From: Phycisphaerales bacterium
GTDB lineage: Bacteria; Planctomycetota; Phycisphaerae; UBA1845
Length of the DNA: 64,000 nucleotides
Assembly: GCA_020639095.1 (NCBI GenBank)
Contig: JACKHH010000003.1
Location: forward strand, 119,046-183,045
Direction: 5' to 3'
Numbering within the stretch: position 1 is the first letter of the stretch; every line of letters starts with the position of its first letter. Below, piece after piece: positions 1 through 8,387 of this stretch. Under the pieces are notes generated by a model, which worked only from the letters and a program-made list of their open reading frames with translations, searched no databases and was not told the DNA's origin. Position numbers and translations under genes: made by a program.

Positions 1-852
1 GCCGATCACCAGGCTGCGCTTGCCGACGTGCGAGTCGACTTCGAGCGCGTTGAACGGATAGCTGGGCATGCACTTGGCTTTTGCGGCTTCCTGTGTGAGA
101 TCGGCTTGCAACAGACCGGTGGAGCGCAACCCGCGGGCGAACTCAACGAGCTGACGCACGGTTTCGTGCTGATCGGTGCGCGCGTGCAGCGTCAGGCTGA
201 TGGCCTTCGGCGTTTCGATTGCAATGGCACAGCCCGTTTCCGGCGACGCGTTGAATGCGGCGATCAAACGCGATTGCTTGTTGCTTGAAGTGTGCGCGTC
301 CGTCGAGATGTGCGCCGAGAACGTCGTCGGGCGATCGCTGGGCATTCTCAACCCCAAACCGGACAGCAGGTTTCGCGAGATTCCGGTTGCGACGACGAGA
401 TACTGGCCGGTGACGACGCTGTCGTCTTTCAGGCGCACCCGCACTTCCGACTCGCCTGGTTCAAGGGCGGCGACGGGGGAGTGCTCGCTGAATTCGACGC
501 CGGCCTTCTTGGCCACTTCGACGAGATGATTGTCGAACGCGGCGCGGTCAACGGCGACACCGAGTTCGCCATTGTGCATTGGACGCGACGTCTTGGACAG
601 ATCGGACGAAACGAAGACTGCCTCCGTGATCTTCTGCGGACGCAGCGCACCGATGTTCACGTCGAGTTCGTCGAGCAGGTGTACGCAGCGCGGTCCCAGC
701 CAACCCGCGCAGATCTTCGGCCTGGGGAAACGCGCGCTGTCGATGAGCGCGACGTGCTTGCCCGCGCGGGCGAGGGTAAGGGCAGCCGTTGCGCCCGCCG
801 GTCCAGCGCCAACCACGATGACATCAATCGCGCGGGGTTTCTTCTTGGCCAT
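1..852 (-). CDS. FAD-dependent oxidoreductase (geranylgeranyl reductase / FixC-like), partial
   Basis: The gene starts at ATG 850-852 and runs off the left edge, so its C-terminus is missing. The N-terminus is MAKKKPRAIDVIVVGAGPAG, a Rossmann dinucleotide-binding loop (VVGAGPAGATAA). It is followed by an Asp in IDSARFP and by KICAGWLGPRC, which resembles the K-x-C-G-G region of geranylgeranyl-reductase-like flavoproteins. A second FAD motif (LVVATGISRNLLSGLG) lies near residue 130. The visible part reduces an unknown, probably lipid-like, substrate or passes electrons to a quinone; the family assignment is firm and the substrate is not. It lies 53 bp downstream of the MCE gene on the same strand and is probably the last gene of that operon, which would fit a role in membrane lipid chemistry. 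That link is inference. Confidence 0.75.
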   Translation of the reverse strand, partial: MAKKKPRAIDVIVVGAGPAGATAALTLARAGKHVALIDSARFPRPKICAGWLGPRCVHLLDELDVNIGALRPQKITEAVFVSSDLSKTSRPMHNGELGVAVDRAAFDNHLVEVAKKAGVEFSEHSPVAALEPGESEVRVRLKDDSVVTGQYLVVATGISRNLLSGLGLRMPSDRPTTFSAHISTDAHTSSNKQSRLIAAFNASPETGCAIAIETPKAISLTLHARTDQHETVRQLVEFARGLRSTGLLQADLTQEAAKAKCMPSYPFNALEVDSHVGKRSLVIG

Positions 853-905
853 GGGTGTTGCGTGTCCTCTGCGATGCGCGTGCAATGTTGCGCGACGGCG
901 CGGCG

Positions 906-2171
906 CTATTTCTTGTCCAGTCTCTTGTAGAGCGTCGCCTCGGTCTTGAAGAATTCCTTGACGCTGGCGTCCAGTTGTTCCTGGATCTTTTTGAGGTCTT
1001 CGCTGTCCGGGTTCAACGCGGTGCCTTCGGCATCGACGAGCGCTTTGAGACGAATCGCGGCGTCGTCGAGCTGAGCCGCAGCGTCCGCGAACTCACGCGC
1101 CACATCGATGTTGTCGAGTTGCGCAAGTTCCTTTTCACTCGGTTTGCCGAGCAAACGCCACGGCTGGGACGCGAGATCGCGTACGCCGCGCTTCAGCAAC
1201 ACGCTCGCCTCAGTCGCATTCTGCACAAGTTGATCGATGCGCGCGGTGTTGAGGACGACGGTTTGCCGCGTCTCGCCAGTAATGGTATTGACATCGGTAA
1301 GCGATTCGTTGAGTCGCGTCATCGATTCGTGTACCTGCGCGAGCAAGCTGCCGTCCTGATTGCGATCAAGCTCCTCCGCGAGCGATGCGACGATTTCGCG
1401 ATCGATGCGCTGCAATGCGTGGTCGGTGGACGCCATCGCGTTCTGCACCTGCGGACGTGTTTCCTGCACCATGTCCACCACTTCGCGCAGGCCAACGTTC
1501 ACCTGGTCGAGTGCAGCGTGCACTTTCGCGAGCAGCACATCGCTCTGTTCAGGATCGACCTGCATCGCCAGTGCAGCGGTCATCGTCGCGATGTTGTCCA
1601 GCGAAAGATGGATTTTCGCAATCAGCGAGTCGTCCACATCGGGGCGAAGCTGACGCTTGATCTGCGCCATGAGGCTGGTCGGATCGTTCGCATCAAACTC
1701 AGCCGTGAGCTGTGCGAGCGCGGTTTGCAGACCGGCAGCGCCGGCGTAAATCACGGCGTCATCAGCGAGCGGTTCCTTCGCGACGCCCCGGTTGGAGATT
1801 TCGAGAAAACCTTTGCCGCCCAGCGGCGGACCACCGGCAGTGATCAGGCAATCGGCGCGGAGATCGAGATCGGCCCGCGCGGTGACCTCGGCTTCGAGGA
1901 ATTGCACGTCGGTTCGCGTCGTGTCGTCGGGATCGGTTCCGATGACAAAATGCGTATCAATGACCTTGCCGACCTGCTGGCCGAAGCAGGTGACGACCGA
2001 ACCCTTGCTGATCTCCGGAAGCGCGGGGCCCGCAGCCAGGCGCACCGTGATCGAGCGCGACTTCTCGCTGAAGATGCCCTTCGCGCCGATAAACAGCATG
2101 CAGCCGACGAACAGCACGAACATCACGATCACGGCCAGACCGAGTTGGAAGTTGTTGCGTTTCGCGCTCAT
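906..2171 (-). CDS. MCE (MlaD-type) domain protein, substrate-binding part of a lipid ABC transporter
   Basis: 421 residues. One N-terminal membrane anchor (about residues 10-30, LGLAVIVMFVLFVGCMLFIG) is followed by an MCE/MlaD fold: RSITVRLAAGPALPEISKGS, then a glycine-rich stretch with GGPPLGGKGFLEI. Residues about 180-420 are Ala/Leu/Asp-rich and strongly helical, probably the long coiled or tunnel-forming helices of longer MCE proteins; MlaD of E. coli has no such extension. The start ATG overlaps the stop of the ATPase gene as ATGA, which indicates translational coupling. Members of this family sit in the inner membrane as hexameric rings and carry phospholipids across the periplasm. Together with the permease, ATPase and STAS protein upstream it forms a standard Mla-like set. 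The lipid and its direction of transport cannot be read from the sequence. Confidence 0.88.
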   Translation of the reverse strand: MSAKRNNFQLGLAVIVMFVLFVGCMLFIGAKGIFSEKSRSITVRLAAGPALPEISKGSVVTCFGQQVGKVIDTHFVIGTDPDDTTRTDVQFLEAEVTARADLDLRADCLITAGGPPLGGKGFLEISNRGVAKEPLADDAVIYAGAAGLQTALAQLTAEFDANDPTSLMAQIKRQLRPDVDDSLIAKIHLSLDNIATMTAALAMQVDPEQSDVLLAKVHAALDQVNVGLREVVDMVQETRPQVQNAMASTDHALQRIDREIVASLAEELDRNQDGSLLAQVHESMTRLNESLTDVNTITGETRQTVVLNTARIDQLVQNATEASVLLKRGVRDLASQPWRLLGKPSEKELAQLDNIDVAREFADAAAQLDDAAIRLKALVDAEGTALNPDSEDLKKIQEQLDASVKEFFKTEATLYKRLDKK

Positions 2172-3064
2172 GCGGTGGTGCGATCCTCGCTCAGGGCGGT
2201 GCCGATGATCAATTTCTCGAACTCAGACATCCCTTCCGCATCGGTCAACGGCCCGTCACTGTAGCCGTTGAGAAACTGGTTGATCAGGCGATCGTCCGCG
2301 GTGGACAGCGACGCGGGATCGGCATCGCGAATCGATTCGAAGTCGCTACGCGGGCCAATCCGCAGCACACGACCTTTATCCAGCATAACCATGCGGTCGG
2401 CAATGCGAAACGCTGAATCCATTTCGTGCGTCACAACCACGCTGGTCACCTGGAGTTTGCTCGACAAATCCATGATAAGTTCGTCGATCGCGGTCGAGGT
2501 GACCGGGTCGAGACCGGCAGACGGTTCATCGTAGAAGAGGATCTCGGGGTCGAGCGCCGTGGCCCGGGCCAGACCGGCGCGTTTTTTCTGTCCGCCGGAA
2601 AGCTGCGTGGGCATCTTGTCGCGATGGGCGAGCATCTTGACCTGCTGCAACTTGAGCGTGACCACGATGTCAATGATCGACTCTTCGACGTACGAATGCT
2701 CGCGCAATGGCAGGGCGACGTTTTCCGCGAGCGTCATTGAGTTAAACAGCGCACCGCTCTGAAAGAGGATGCCCATGCGCCGGCGAATGTTGTTGAATTC
2801 GCGCTCGCGAAGGCCGGTGACGTCGACCGCTTCCTCCATCTCGTTCGTGCGGTAGAGGATCGCGCCTTCATCGATGGGCAGCTCGCCGATCAAGCAGTTG
2901 AGCAGCGTGCTCTTGCCGCAGCCGCTACCGCCCATGATCACCAGCGTCTCGCCGCGCATCACGTCGAACGTTACCGAGTGCAGCACGGTGATGCGGCCGC
3001 CGTCCGCGGTCGGGAACGACTTGCGAAGGTCGCGAATCGAGATGACTGCGTCAGCGCTGGCCAT
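2168..3064 (-). CDS. mlaF: MlaF-type ABC transporter ATPase
   Basis: About 298 residues. Walker A is GGSGCGKST, the ABC signature is LSGGQKKRAG, Walker B is ILFYDEPSAGLDP and the switch region is VVVTHEMDSAF. This is the ATPase that drives MCE lipid transporters. The frame is open back to a TTG at 3100, but the ATG at 3062-3064 (MASADAVISIRDL) is chosen because it has a GGAGTGGGAG-like ribosome-binding stretch and begins just before the first ABC strand. The region after residue 240 is longer than in a minimal ABC ATPase and ends in an acidic tail. Its stop overlaps the MCE start by 4 bp. Confidence 0.9.
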   Translation of the reverse strand: MASADAVISIRDLRKSFPTADGGRITVLHSVTFDVMRGETLVIMGGSGCGKSTLLNCLIGELPIDEGAILYRTNEMEEAVDVTGLREREFNNIRRRMGILFQSGALFNSMTLAENVALPLREHSYVEESIIDIVVTLKLQQVKMLAHRDKMPTQLSGGQKKRAGLARATALDPEILFYDEPSAGLDPVTSTAIDELIMDLSSKLQVTSVVVTHEMDSAFRIADRMVMLDKGRVLRIGPRSDFESIRDADPASLSTADDRLINQFLNGYSDGPLTDAEGMSEFEKLIIGTALSEDRTTA

Positions 3065-3093
3065 ATCAGCCGTTCTCCCACTCCGGCAATGGG

Positions 3094-3960
3094 CTACCAA
3101 CCGAATGCGTAGAAAATCGCGGTGAAGACGGCGTCCATGCCGATGATCGCGACGATGGACTTGACCACGGTGGAGGTCGTGGCGTTACCCACGCCGACCG
3201 CACCGCCTTTGACCGTCATGCCCGCGTGGCACGCGATCATCGCGATGAGCCCGCCGAACACACCGGCTTTCGTTAGCCCGGTGATAAAGTCGCGAATCAC
3301 CAGCGCAGCGCGCGTTGATTCAAAGTACGTCTCGGGTGTGATCCCCAGCGCCAACCACGACGTCAGGAACCCACCGAGTACGCCGATCACGTCGGCGATC
3401 ACCGCGAGACCAACGATCATCATCGTCGTCGCGAGGAATCGCGGGACAATCAGGAAGCGAATCGGGTTGATCGCGTGGGCGCGGAGCGCCTTGATCTCCT
3501 CGGATTCGACCATCGCGCCGATCTCGGCAGCAATGGACGCGCCGGCGAACCCGCTCAACACAATCGCGGTGATCAACGGGCCAAGCTCGCGAACGATCGC
3601 GATGGCCACGACGTTCGCGATCATCTGAATCTGGCCGTAGCTTTCGAGCGTGGGGGCGAGTTGCAGCGCGAGGATGCTGCCGATGAAGGCTTCGACGAGC
3701 ATGACGATGGCGATGCTGCGTACGCCGACGCGCACCATCTGCTCAACCAGTGACGCACGCCCCAGCTTGACCGATGGAAGGAAGAGTCCGCGCACTGTCC
3801 ATGCGAGGGCGCTGCCCGTGAGGCGCACCGTACCACCGACCGTTTCGACAAATTGCACGGTCCGGTCGATTGCGCTGCCCGCCGTCGCACCGATCGCTTC
3901 CACGGCGCGCCGCAGAGCAGCCGGCTCACCGGATTCGGAAGCTGCCGGCTGGATGCTCAT
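3094..3960 (-). CDS. mlaE: MlaE-type permease of a lipid ABC transporter
   Basis: 288 residues. An N-terminal amphipathic stretch is followed by hydrophobic helices typical of the MlaE family, with the conserved region LVEAFIGSILALQLAPTLES and the motif VREL-GPLITAIVLSGFAGASIAAEIG (split here), which is the family hallmark around the EIG-M element. The later motifs RALRAHAINPIRFLIVPRFL and KAGVFGGLIAMIACHAGM also match. It forms the membrane dimer that binds the MCE ring and the ATPase. The start ATG overlaps the STAS stop as ATGA. There are 29 bp between its stop and the ATPase start chosen here. Confidence 0.9.
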   Translation of the reverse strand: MSIQPAASESGEPAALRRAVEAIGATAGSAIDRTVQFVETVGGTVRLTGSALAWTVRGLFLPSVKLGRASLVEQMVRVGVRSIAIVMLVEAFIGSILALQLAPTLESYGQIQMIANVVAIAIVRELGPLITAIVLSGFAGASIAAEIGAMVESEEIKALRAHAINPIRFLIVPRFLATTMMIVGLAVIADVIGVLGGFLTSWLALGITPETYFESTRAALVIRDFITGLTKAGVFGGLIAMIACHAGMTVKGGAVGVGNATTSTVVKSIVAIIGMDAVFTAIFYAFGW

Positions 3961-4295
3961 GACGCCAGAGCCTCGTCAACAGTATCGAGTATGGGGAAGA
4001 AGCGATCGAGCTTGGTGATCTCAAACACGCCGCGCACGCGCGGGGTGAGCCCGACCAGGAACATGCGGCCGCCACTCGCCTTCATCCGGCGAAACACTTC
4101 GACCAGCGTGCCCACGCCGGCGGAATCAATATGCGTAACTTCGGACAGCTCGATCACCAAGCGCTCGGGGCTGTCCTTGATGATCTCAAGCAAGCTGCTG
4201 TGGAATTTCGGCGACTCGTCGAGCGTCACCTCACCGGCGACCTCGACAACGGTCCCGCCGTTCTGCGACTTGATGTTCTTGACCAGCCCGTCCAT
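3957..4295 (-). CDS. STAS-domain protein (anti-sigma-factor-antagonist or MlaB-like)
   Basis: 112 residues, a single STAS domain. The phosphorylatable serine motif is clear: HIDSAGVGTLVEVFRRMK, equivalent to the D-S-x-G motif of SpoIIAA. The first strand is GGTVVEVAGEVTLDESPKFH. Family knowledge allows two roles: an anti-sigma-factor antagonist controlled by serine phosphorylation, or a MlaB-like regulatory subunit that binds the MlaF ATPase. The ATGA overlap with the permease gene favours the transporter role, while the intact serine motif leaves the first open. No anti-sigma kinase gene is next to it. Confidence 0.85.
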   Translation of the reverse strand: MDGLVKNIKSQNGGTVVEVAGEVTLDESPKFHSSLLEIIKDSPERLVIELSEVTHIDSAGVGTLVEVFRRMKASGGRMFLVGLTPRVRGVFEITKLDRFFPILDTVDEALAS

Positions 4296-4301
4296 ATCGT
4301 T

Positions 4302-4865
4302 CTATTCGCCCGGTTGTCGTGATGATGCGCGTCGCTGGTTGGTACGCTCACTCGCAGAACGCGCCATCCGAAAATCGCCGCTCGTTGCAGGTACTGAAGA
4401 TACCTGCCTGAACTGTCGTTGGCCAGTGAGTCCGCGTTCCCGCATGGTTCCCTTAACGTCTGATTGAAGTGAGGGTTGTCCCTCAGTTTCGCGCGACGCC
4501 TTCGCCGCCCGAATCGCCACGTAATTCCGCCAGGCATCCACGGACTCGCGGCGCTCCTCCAGCGACGCCCAACCGGCGTAGCCCAGGCGTTTGCCCGTTA
4601 GTTCCATCAACGCTTGGATCGCGGCCATCCGCACCGAGACGTCCTCGTCGTCGAGCCGATCCACCAGCGCGGAGATGAGCCGCGGATCCTCGCTCCGGGC
4701 AGCCGCTTGGATCGCGTCGATCCGCTGCGCCGGCATGTACGCCTCCATTCCGTGACGCGGATCGATCGGAGCGCAGGCCGGCACGAGGGCTGCGCCGCCT
4801 AGCGCGAGCACAACCAGTATGCGCCGGTGCGACCTCCACCATTGGTGCAATCGCGCCAAATCCAC
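4302..4865 (-). CDS. HEAT-repeat lipoprotein
   Basis: 187 residues, starting at GTG 4863-4865. A short basic N-terminus and hydrophobic stretch (ILVVLALGGAALVPAC) end in a lipobox-like VPAC, so this is a probable lipoprotein with mature Cys near residue 31. Residues about 45-90 (AQRIDAIQAAARSEDPRLIS, then DEDVSVRMAAIQALMELTG) look like one and a half HEAT or PBS-lyase-type repeats. The C-terminal 60 residues are polar and low in complexity. It lies 6 bp upstream of the STAS gene and appears to be the first gene of the MCE operon. A scaffold role in the envelope is a guess from the repeat type. Confidence 0.7.
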   Translation of the reverse strand: MDLARLHQWWRSHRRILVVLALGGAALVPACAPIDPRHGMEAYMPAQRIDAIQAAARSEDPRLISALVDRLDDEDVSVRMAAIQALMELTGKRLGYAGWASLEERRESVDAWRNYVAIRAAKASRETEGQPSLQSDVKGTMRERGLTGQRQFRQVSSVPATSGDFRMARSASERTNQRRASSRQPGE

Positions 4866-4961
4866 CTCAATCGAAAGAGCCCAACAGATTCGCGGAGCCG
4901 ATTATAGACCGACAAGGTTGCCCGGCAAACCGCATTGTTGGTCGGCGCGTCTAGCCGTAAG

Positions 4962-5456
4962 ATGAGCCGCATGCATCGGTTATGGCTTATCGTGGCGGTG
5001 GCGCCGGTCTTGGGTTTCATCGGTTGCAGCCAGGCTCCAGTTGATATGGTCGCGGTCCCGGACGGGCTGGACGTGCCGATTCTGCGCGAAACCCGTGGAA
5101 TGCACTCGCCAATCCTCAAACCGCTGCGAACCGCGATCTACTCAGCCGGTCAAGCTGCGCAGTTTCCCATCCAGCTTCCCGATGCCGATTTCGAGCACGA
5201 GATGATCCTGGTGGCGGCCATGGGGCCTGCTCCTGACCCGGGGTGCTCGATTCGCATTGTGGATGTGCAACGTGCGGGCAATAAGTTGCAGGCGGTGATT
5301 GAGCAGCGCTATCCTCCGACACTGCGACGTCGGCTGCGCGGGGTGGTGAGCCCGTATCATGCGGTGGTCATTCCGCAGACGGCGCTGACCATCGAGGGAT
5401 TCAGTGCCCAGCTTCCACCGCGCGCGATCGATTACGAACGGCGAGGGCTGCAATGA
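4962..5456 (+). CDS. Lipoprotein with a PrcB-like C-terminal domain
   Basis: About 164 residues from the ATG at 4962; an upstream TTG at 4935 is in frame and less likely. The signal region LWLIVAVAPVLGFIGC gives a lipobox GFIGC with the mature Cys near residue 22. The body (SAGQAAQFPIQLPDADFEHE, MILVAAMGPAPDPGCSIRIV, GNKLQAVIEQRYPP) resembles the PrcB C-terminal domain, a small beta fold with a D-F--E-M-L--- strand and a GCSI turn. Its molecular role is not known to me. It overlaps the downstream acetyltransferase gene by 4 bp (ATGA), so the two are translated as a unit. It is divergent from the MCE operon. Confidence 0.65.
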   Translation: MSRMHRLWLIVAVAPVLGFIGCSQAPVDMVAVPDGLDVPILRETRGMHSPILKPLRTAIYSAGQAAQFPIQLPDADFEHEMILVAAMGPAPDPGCSIRIVDVQRAGNKLQAVIEQRYPPTLRRRLRGVVSPYHAVVIPQTALTIEGFSAQLPPRAIDYERRGLQ

Positions 5457-6427
5457 CACCAGCCGACTCCAAACCTGTGAACTTGGGCGGTGAGCCGTAC
5501 GTGATCGTGTCGGTACCGGAGGATGATCCCAGGTGTGCCTCGCTGATGGCACTTGCGATCAGCGGAAGCGCGTTGCTGACGCCGGAAAGCACGCGGCAAT
5601 TGCAGTCGCTGCGCAAGGTTGCGCACGATCAGGGGCTCAAGCTCGCGCCGCTCATCGCGGCTGAGCTGCGCGGGGTGGTGGTCGGGGCGGCGCTCGCGAT
5701 CCAGTCACCCGGGCGCTCGGCGATGATGCACCTTGCCGGCGCCGTCGACCAACCTCAGCCGTTGCTGGTCATGATGTTGCGCGCCGCGGTGACTGAGCTT
5801 TTCGCGAGCGGCGTGCAACTCGTGCAGGGGTTGGTACACACCGGTGACAACGACCTACCGCAGGCCTATCGCTCTGCCGGGTTCCAGTACCTCACCGATT
5901 TGATCTACATGGAGGCGTCGGCGCAGGCGAAAGTCGCTGCCGTCGCGCCGCCGCCCGGCATCGTTCTCGCGACGTACGAACCCGCGCGCGACGACCTCTT
6001 CCTGCGCGCGCTGGAGACGTCCTACATTGACAGTCTCGACTGCCCCGGATTGACTGGTTTGCGCAGCACCTCGGATGTGCTCCTGGGACATCGTGCAACC
6101 GGGGTGTTTGACCCCAAGGGATGGTACGTAGCGCTGCGCGGGCGTGCGCCCGCCGGTGTTTTACTCACAGCCCGGGTGGCGCGCGCGAGCGCACTTGAAG
6201 TCGTTTACATCGGGGTGTCGTCGACCGAACGTGGACGGGGTGTGGGGAACTACCTCATGCAAGTGGCGCATGCCCGGGCCCGCGAACTCGCGCTTGGCGT
6301 CGTAACTCTTGCACTGGACGCGACCAACGAACCGGCGCGACGACTCTACGACCGCTGGGGTTACTGCGCAACACAGCGCCGACGCGTGTGGATTGCGACG
6401 CCCGCGCGCGGTGAAAACTTGAGTTAG
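5453..6427 (+). CDS. GNAT-family N-acetyltransferase
   Basis: 324 residues, probably two tandem GNAT-like halves. The C-terminal half has the acetyl-CoA loop in the form VYIGVSSTERGRGVGNYLMQ, matching the Q/R-x-x-G-x-G/A motif, followed by LALDATNEPARRLYDRWGY, the classic last strand-helix of the fold. The N-terminal half (residues 15-150) has a weaker VQGLVHTGDNDLPQAYRSAG equivalent. The substrate cannot be told. It is coupled to the upstream lipoprotein gene and lies just before the dnaA regulatory region. Confidence 0.8.
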   Translation: MTPADSKPVNLGGEPYVIVSVPEDDPRCASLMALAISGSALLTPESTRQLQSLRKVAHDQGLKLAPLIAAELRGVVVGAALAIQSPGRSAMMHLAGAVDQPQPLLVMMLRAAVTELFASGVQLVQGLVHTGDNDLPQAYRSAGFQYLTDLIYMEASAQAKVAAVAPPPGIVLATYEPARDDLFLRALETSYIDSLDCPGLTGLRSTSDVLLGHRATGVFDPKGWYVALRGRAPAGVLLTARVARASALEVVYIGVSSTERGRGVGNYLMQVAHARARELALGVVTLALDATNEPARRLYDRWGYCATQRRRVWIATPARGENLS

Positions 6428-6716
6428 TCACACACTTGTTCACGATCTATCCACAAATGCACACGATCCCTGTGCATGACATGTTCACGCTTTTTTTTTT
6501 GGCGCGTAAGTTCCTTCACAACATATTCTCGTATCGTTGAAACAAGTTACAGGCGCCAAAACCCTATTGCTGCTGCTTGGAGCATTTGTTAGATTGCGAT
6601 TCTTGCGAGCCAAGTTTCGTTTGCGGCGGTCATTCGACTGCCGTGCGTGTGTTTCTTACAACCTTGCCTGACGGCGCGGTCAAACGTCTGTTCGGCACCG
6701 TTCATGAGGAGCGGGC
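6428..6716. promoter_or_regulatory. dnaA upstream region, candidate origin of replication
   Basis: This 289-bp gap is visibly richer in A and T than its neighbours and holds DnaA-box-like 9-mers. CTATCCACA at 6447-6455 has one mismatch to TTATCCACA. TGTGCATGA at 6471-6479 has one mismatch to TGTGNATAA on the other strand. Weaker forms are TTGTTCACG near 6438 and TCCTTCACA near 6512. A run of ten T lies at 6491-6500. The region could be oriC, the autoregulated dnaA promoter, or both. No GC-skew calculation was made. A GAGGAG ribosome-binding site precedes dnaA. Confidence 0.4.
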
Positions 6717-8192
6717 ATGATGATTACATGCGCGACGGATGCGGTCCGTCTGCTCGACAGTTGTATTGCAGATAAGGTCGGCCCCCAACGCTACAAATTG
6801 TGGTTCAAGAACGCTACAAATCTGACACTCACGGATGATTTTCTGCGTATTGAAGTACCCAACCTGTTTATCGGCAACTGGATTGAGAAGCATTGTCTCG
6901 GCGCGATTCGTGAGGCGGTGCGCGAAGTTGTCGAAAAGGATCTGGAGATTGTTTTTTCCATTGATCCGAATCTGGCGAAGCAGCTTCGCCGCAAGCAACC
7001 TGATTTTCAGTTGAAGTATGCCGACGCGCATCCCGCGCGTTTGGCACGGACGCAGAAGCGCAACGGCACCACGCCGTCGCGTCCGCCGCTGGCTGGGCGG
7101 ATGGAGGACTTCGTCGTCGGCGAGTCGAACCGTTTGGCGTACACCTGCGCCAAGAGCGTTGCGGAATATCCCGCGACGCAGTTCAACCCGCTGTTTATTC
7201 ACGGCGGGTGCGGTATTGGGAAAACGCACTTGCTCCAGGCGATCTGCAACGAGCTGAAGGTGCGTCACCCGGCTGCCCGTTGGGCGTACGTTTCGGGCGA
7301 GGACTTCACCAACCGTTTCGTCTTCGCGGTGAAGAACGGCGAGCGCGACGCGTTCCGTCAGCACTTCCGCCGGCTGGACGTGCTGGTGATCGACGACATT
7401 CACTTCTTCGCGAACAAGCGTGCGACGCAGGAAGAGTTTCTGCACACGTTCAACGCGATCGACGCGACCGGCAAGCAGATCATCATGGCGTCGGACGCGC
7501 ATCCCAAGCTCATCGGCCACCTCTCCGATTCACTGGTGAGCCGGTTCGTTTCGGGCATGGTCGTACGCATTGATACGCCGGACTATGAAACGCGGATCGG
7601 CGTGTTGCGCAAGCGGGCTTCGAAATTCGACTTCGCGATCCCCGACATCGTCGTGGAGTACATTGCGGAGAACTTCCGCACGAACATTCGCGAACTTGAA
7701 GGTGCGTTGCTCAAACTCGTGGCGCTGTCGCGACTCAGCGGTGAGCCGCTGACCGTGGGCCTCGCGCAGCGGGCGCTGTCCGACATGATCGCGCACACCG
7801 TGCCGGTCGTGAAACTCACCGACATCGAGAGCGTCGTTTCGATCTACTTCGGGCTGAACCCCGCCGACCTGCACACTTCACGGAAAACGCGGACCATCGC
7901 GCTCGCGCGCGGCACCGCGATGTTTCTGGCGCGCAAGCACACCAAAATGAGCTTCCCTGAAATCGGTCGCTTCATGGGCAACAAGAATCACTCGACGGTT
8001 ATTCTCGCATGCCGGCGGATCCACAAGCTGCTCGATAGTGACGAACCGGTGCGTTGGAACACCCCGGCAGGGCTCAAGGAGCGCTGCCTGCGGCCGATCG
8101 TCGGCGAGTTGGAAGAGCAGCTCGCGCTTCCGACAAACGGTACGGTGAACTTGGCGGCTGATACTGAGCTGCTGGTCGATTCAACGTTGTAG
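6717..8192 (+). CDS. dnaA: Chromosomal replication initiator protein DnaA
   Basis: 491 residues. Domain I occupies about residues 5-90 (KLWFKNATNLTLTDDFLRIE, IGNWIEKHCLGAIREAV). A short linker leads to the AAA+ domain with FVVGESNRLAYTCAKSVAEY, Walker A GGCGIGKTHLLQAI, Walker B LVIDDIHFFANK and the sensor region GHLSDSLVSRFVSGM. Domain IV contains the helix-turn-helix and the DnaA signature near residues 395-430 (ARKHTKMSFPEIGRFMGNKN, then HSTVILACRRI). A tail of about 60 residues beyond the signature is longer than in E. coli. The protein binds DnaA boxes and opens oriC. The start is supported by GAGGAG eight bases upstream. Confidence 0.97.
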   Translation: MMITCATDAVRLLDSCIADKVGPQRYKLWFKNATNLTLTDDFLRIEVPNLFIGNWIEKHCLGAIREAVREVVEKDLEIVFSIDPNLAKQLRRKQPDFQLKYADAHPARLARTQKRNGTTPSRPPLAGRMEDFVVGESNRLAYTCAKSVAEYPATQFNPLFIHGGCGIGKTHLLQAICNELKVRHPAARWAYVSGEDFTNRFVFAVKNGERDAFRQHFRRLDVLVIDDIHFFANKRATQEEFLHTFNAIDATGKQIIMASDAHPKLIGHLSDSLVSRFVSGMVVRIDTPDYETRIGVLRKRASKFDFAIPDIVVEYIAENFRTNIRELEGALLKLVALSRLSGEPLTVGLAQRALSDMIAHTVPVVKLTDIESVVSIYFGLNPADLHTSRKTRTIALARGTAMFLARKHTKMSFPEIGRFMGNKNHSTVILACRRIHKLLDSDEPVRWNTPAGLKERCLRPIVGELEEQLALPTNGTVNLAADTELLVDSTL

Positions 8193-8259
8193 GCTGCCCG
8201 GCACCCGCAACCGCGACACGGACCGTCGCAGCCAAGGAAACCTGACAGCCCGCAACTTC

Positions 8260-8298
8260 GCCCGCACTTTGCCCTTGTGGCAGAGGCGGGCTTTTTTT
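8260..8298 (+). terminator. Rho-independent terminator after dnaA
   Basis: A hairpin pairs GCCCGC (8260-8265) with GCGGGC (8286-8291). An inner TGCC/GGCA pair extends it, and seven T follow at 8292-8298. It lies 68 bp after the dnaA stop on the same strand. Confidence 0.8.
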
Positions 8299-8387
8299 GT
8301 GGTCGCGTGGATGGGGAAATGCTGTAGGATACTTGCGGATGGATCGTCGGGCGGGGCAGCCGAAACTTCGTCGGTAGGAGTGCGCAA

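Noticed and set aside
855..2264. A 469-codon open frame on the plus strand opposite the MCE gene
   Set aside because: It is the antisense shadow of a clear MCE protein. Its translation is rich in Arg, His and Leu, with no motif and no ribosome-binding site.
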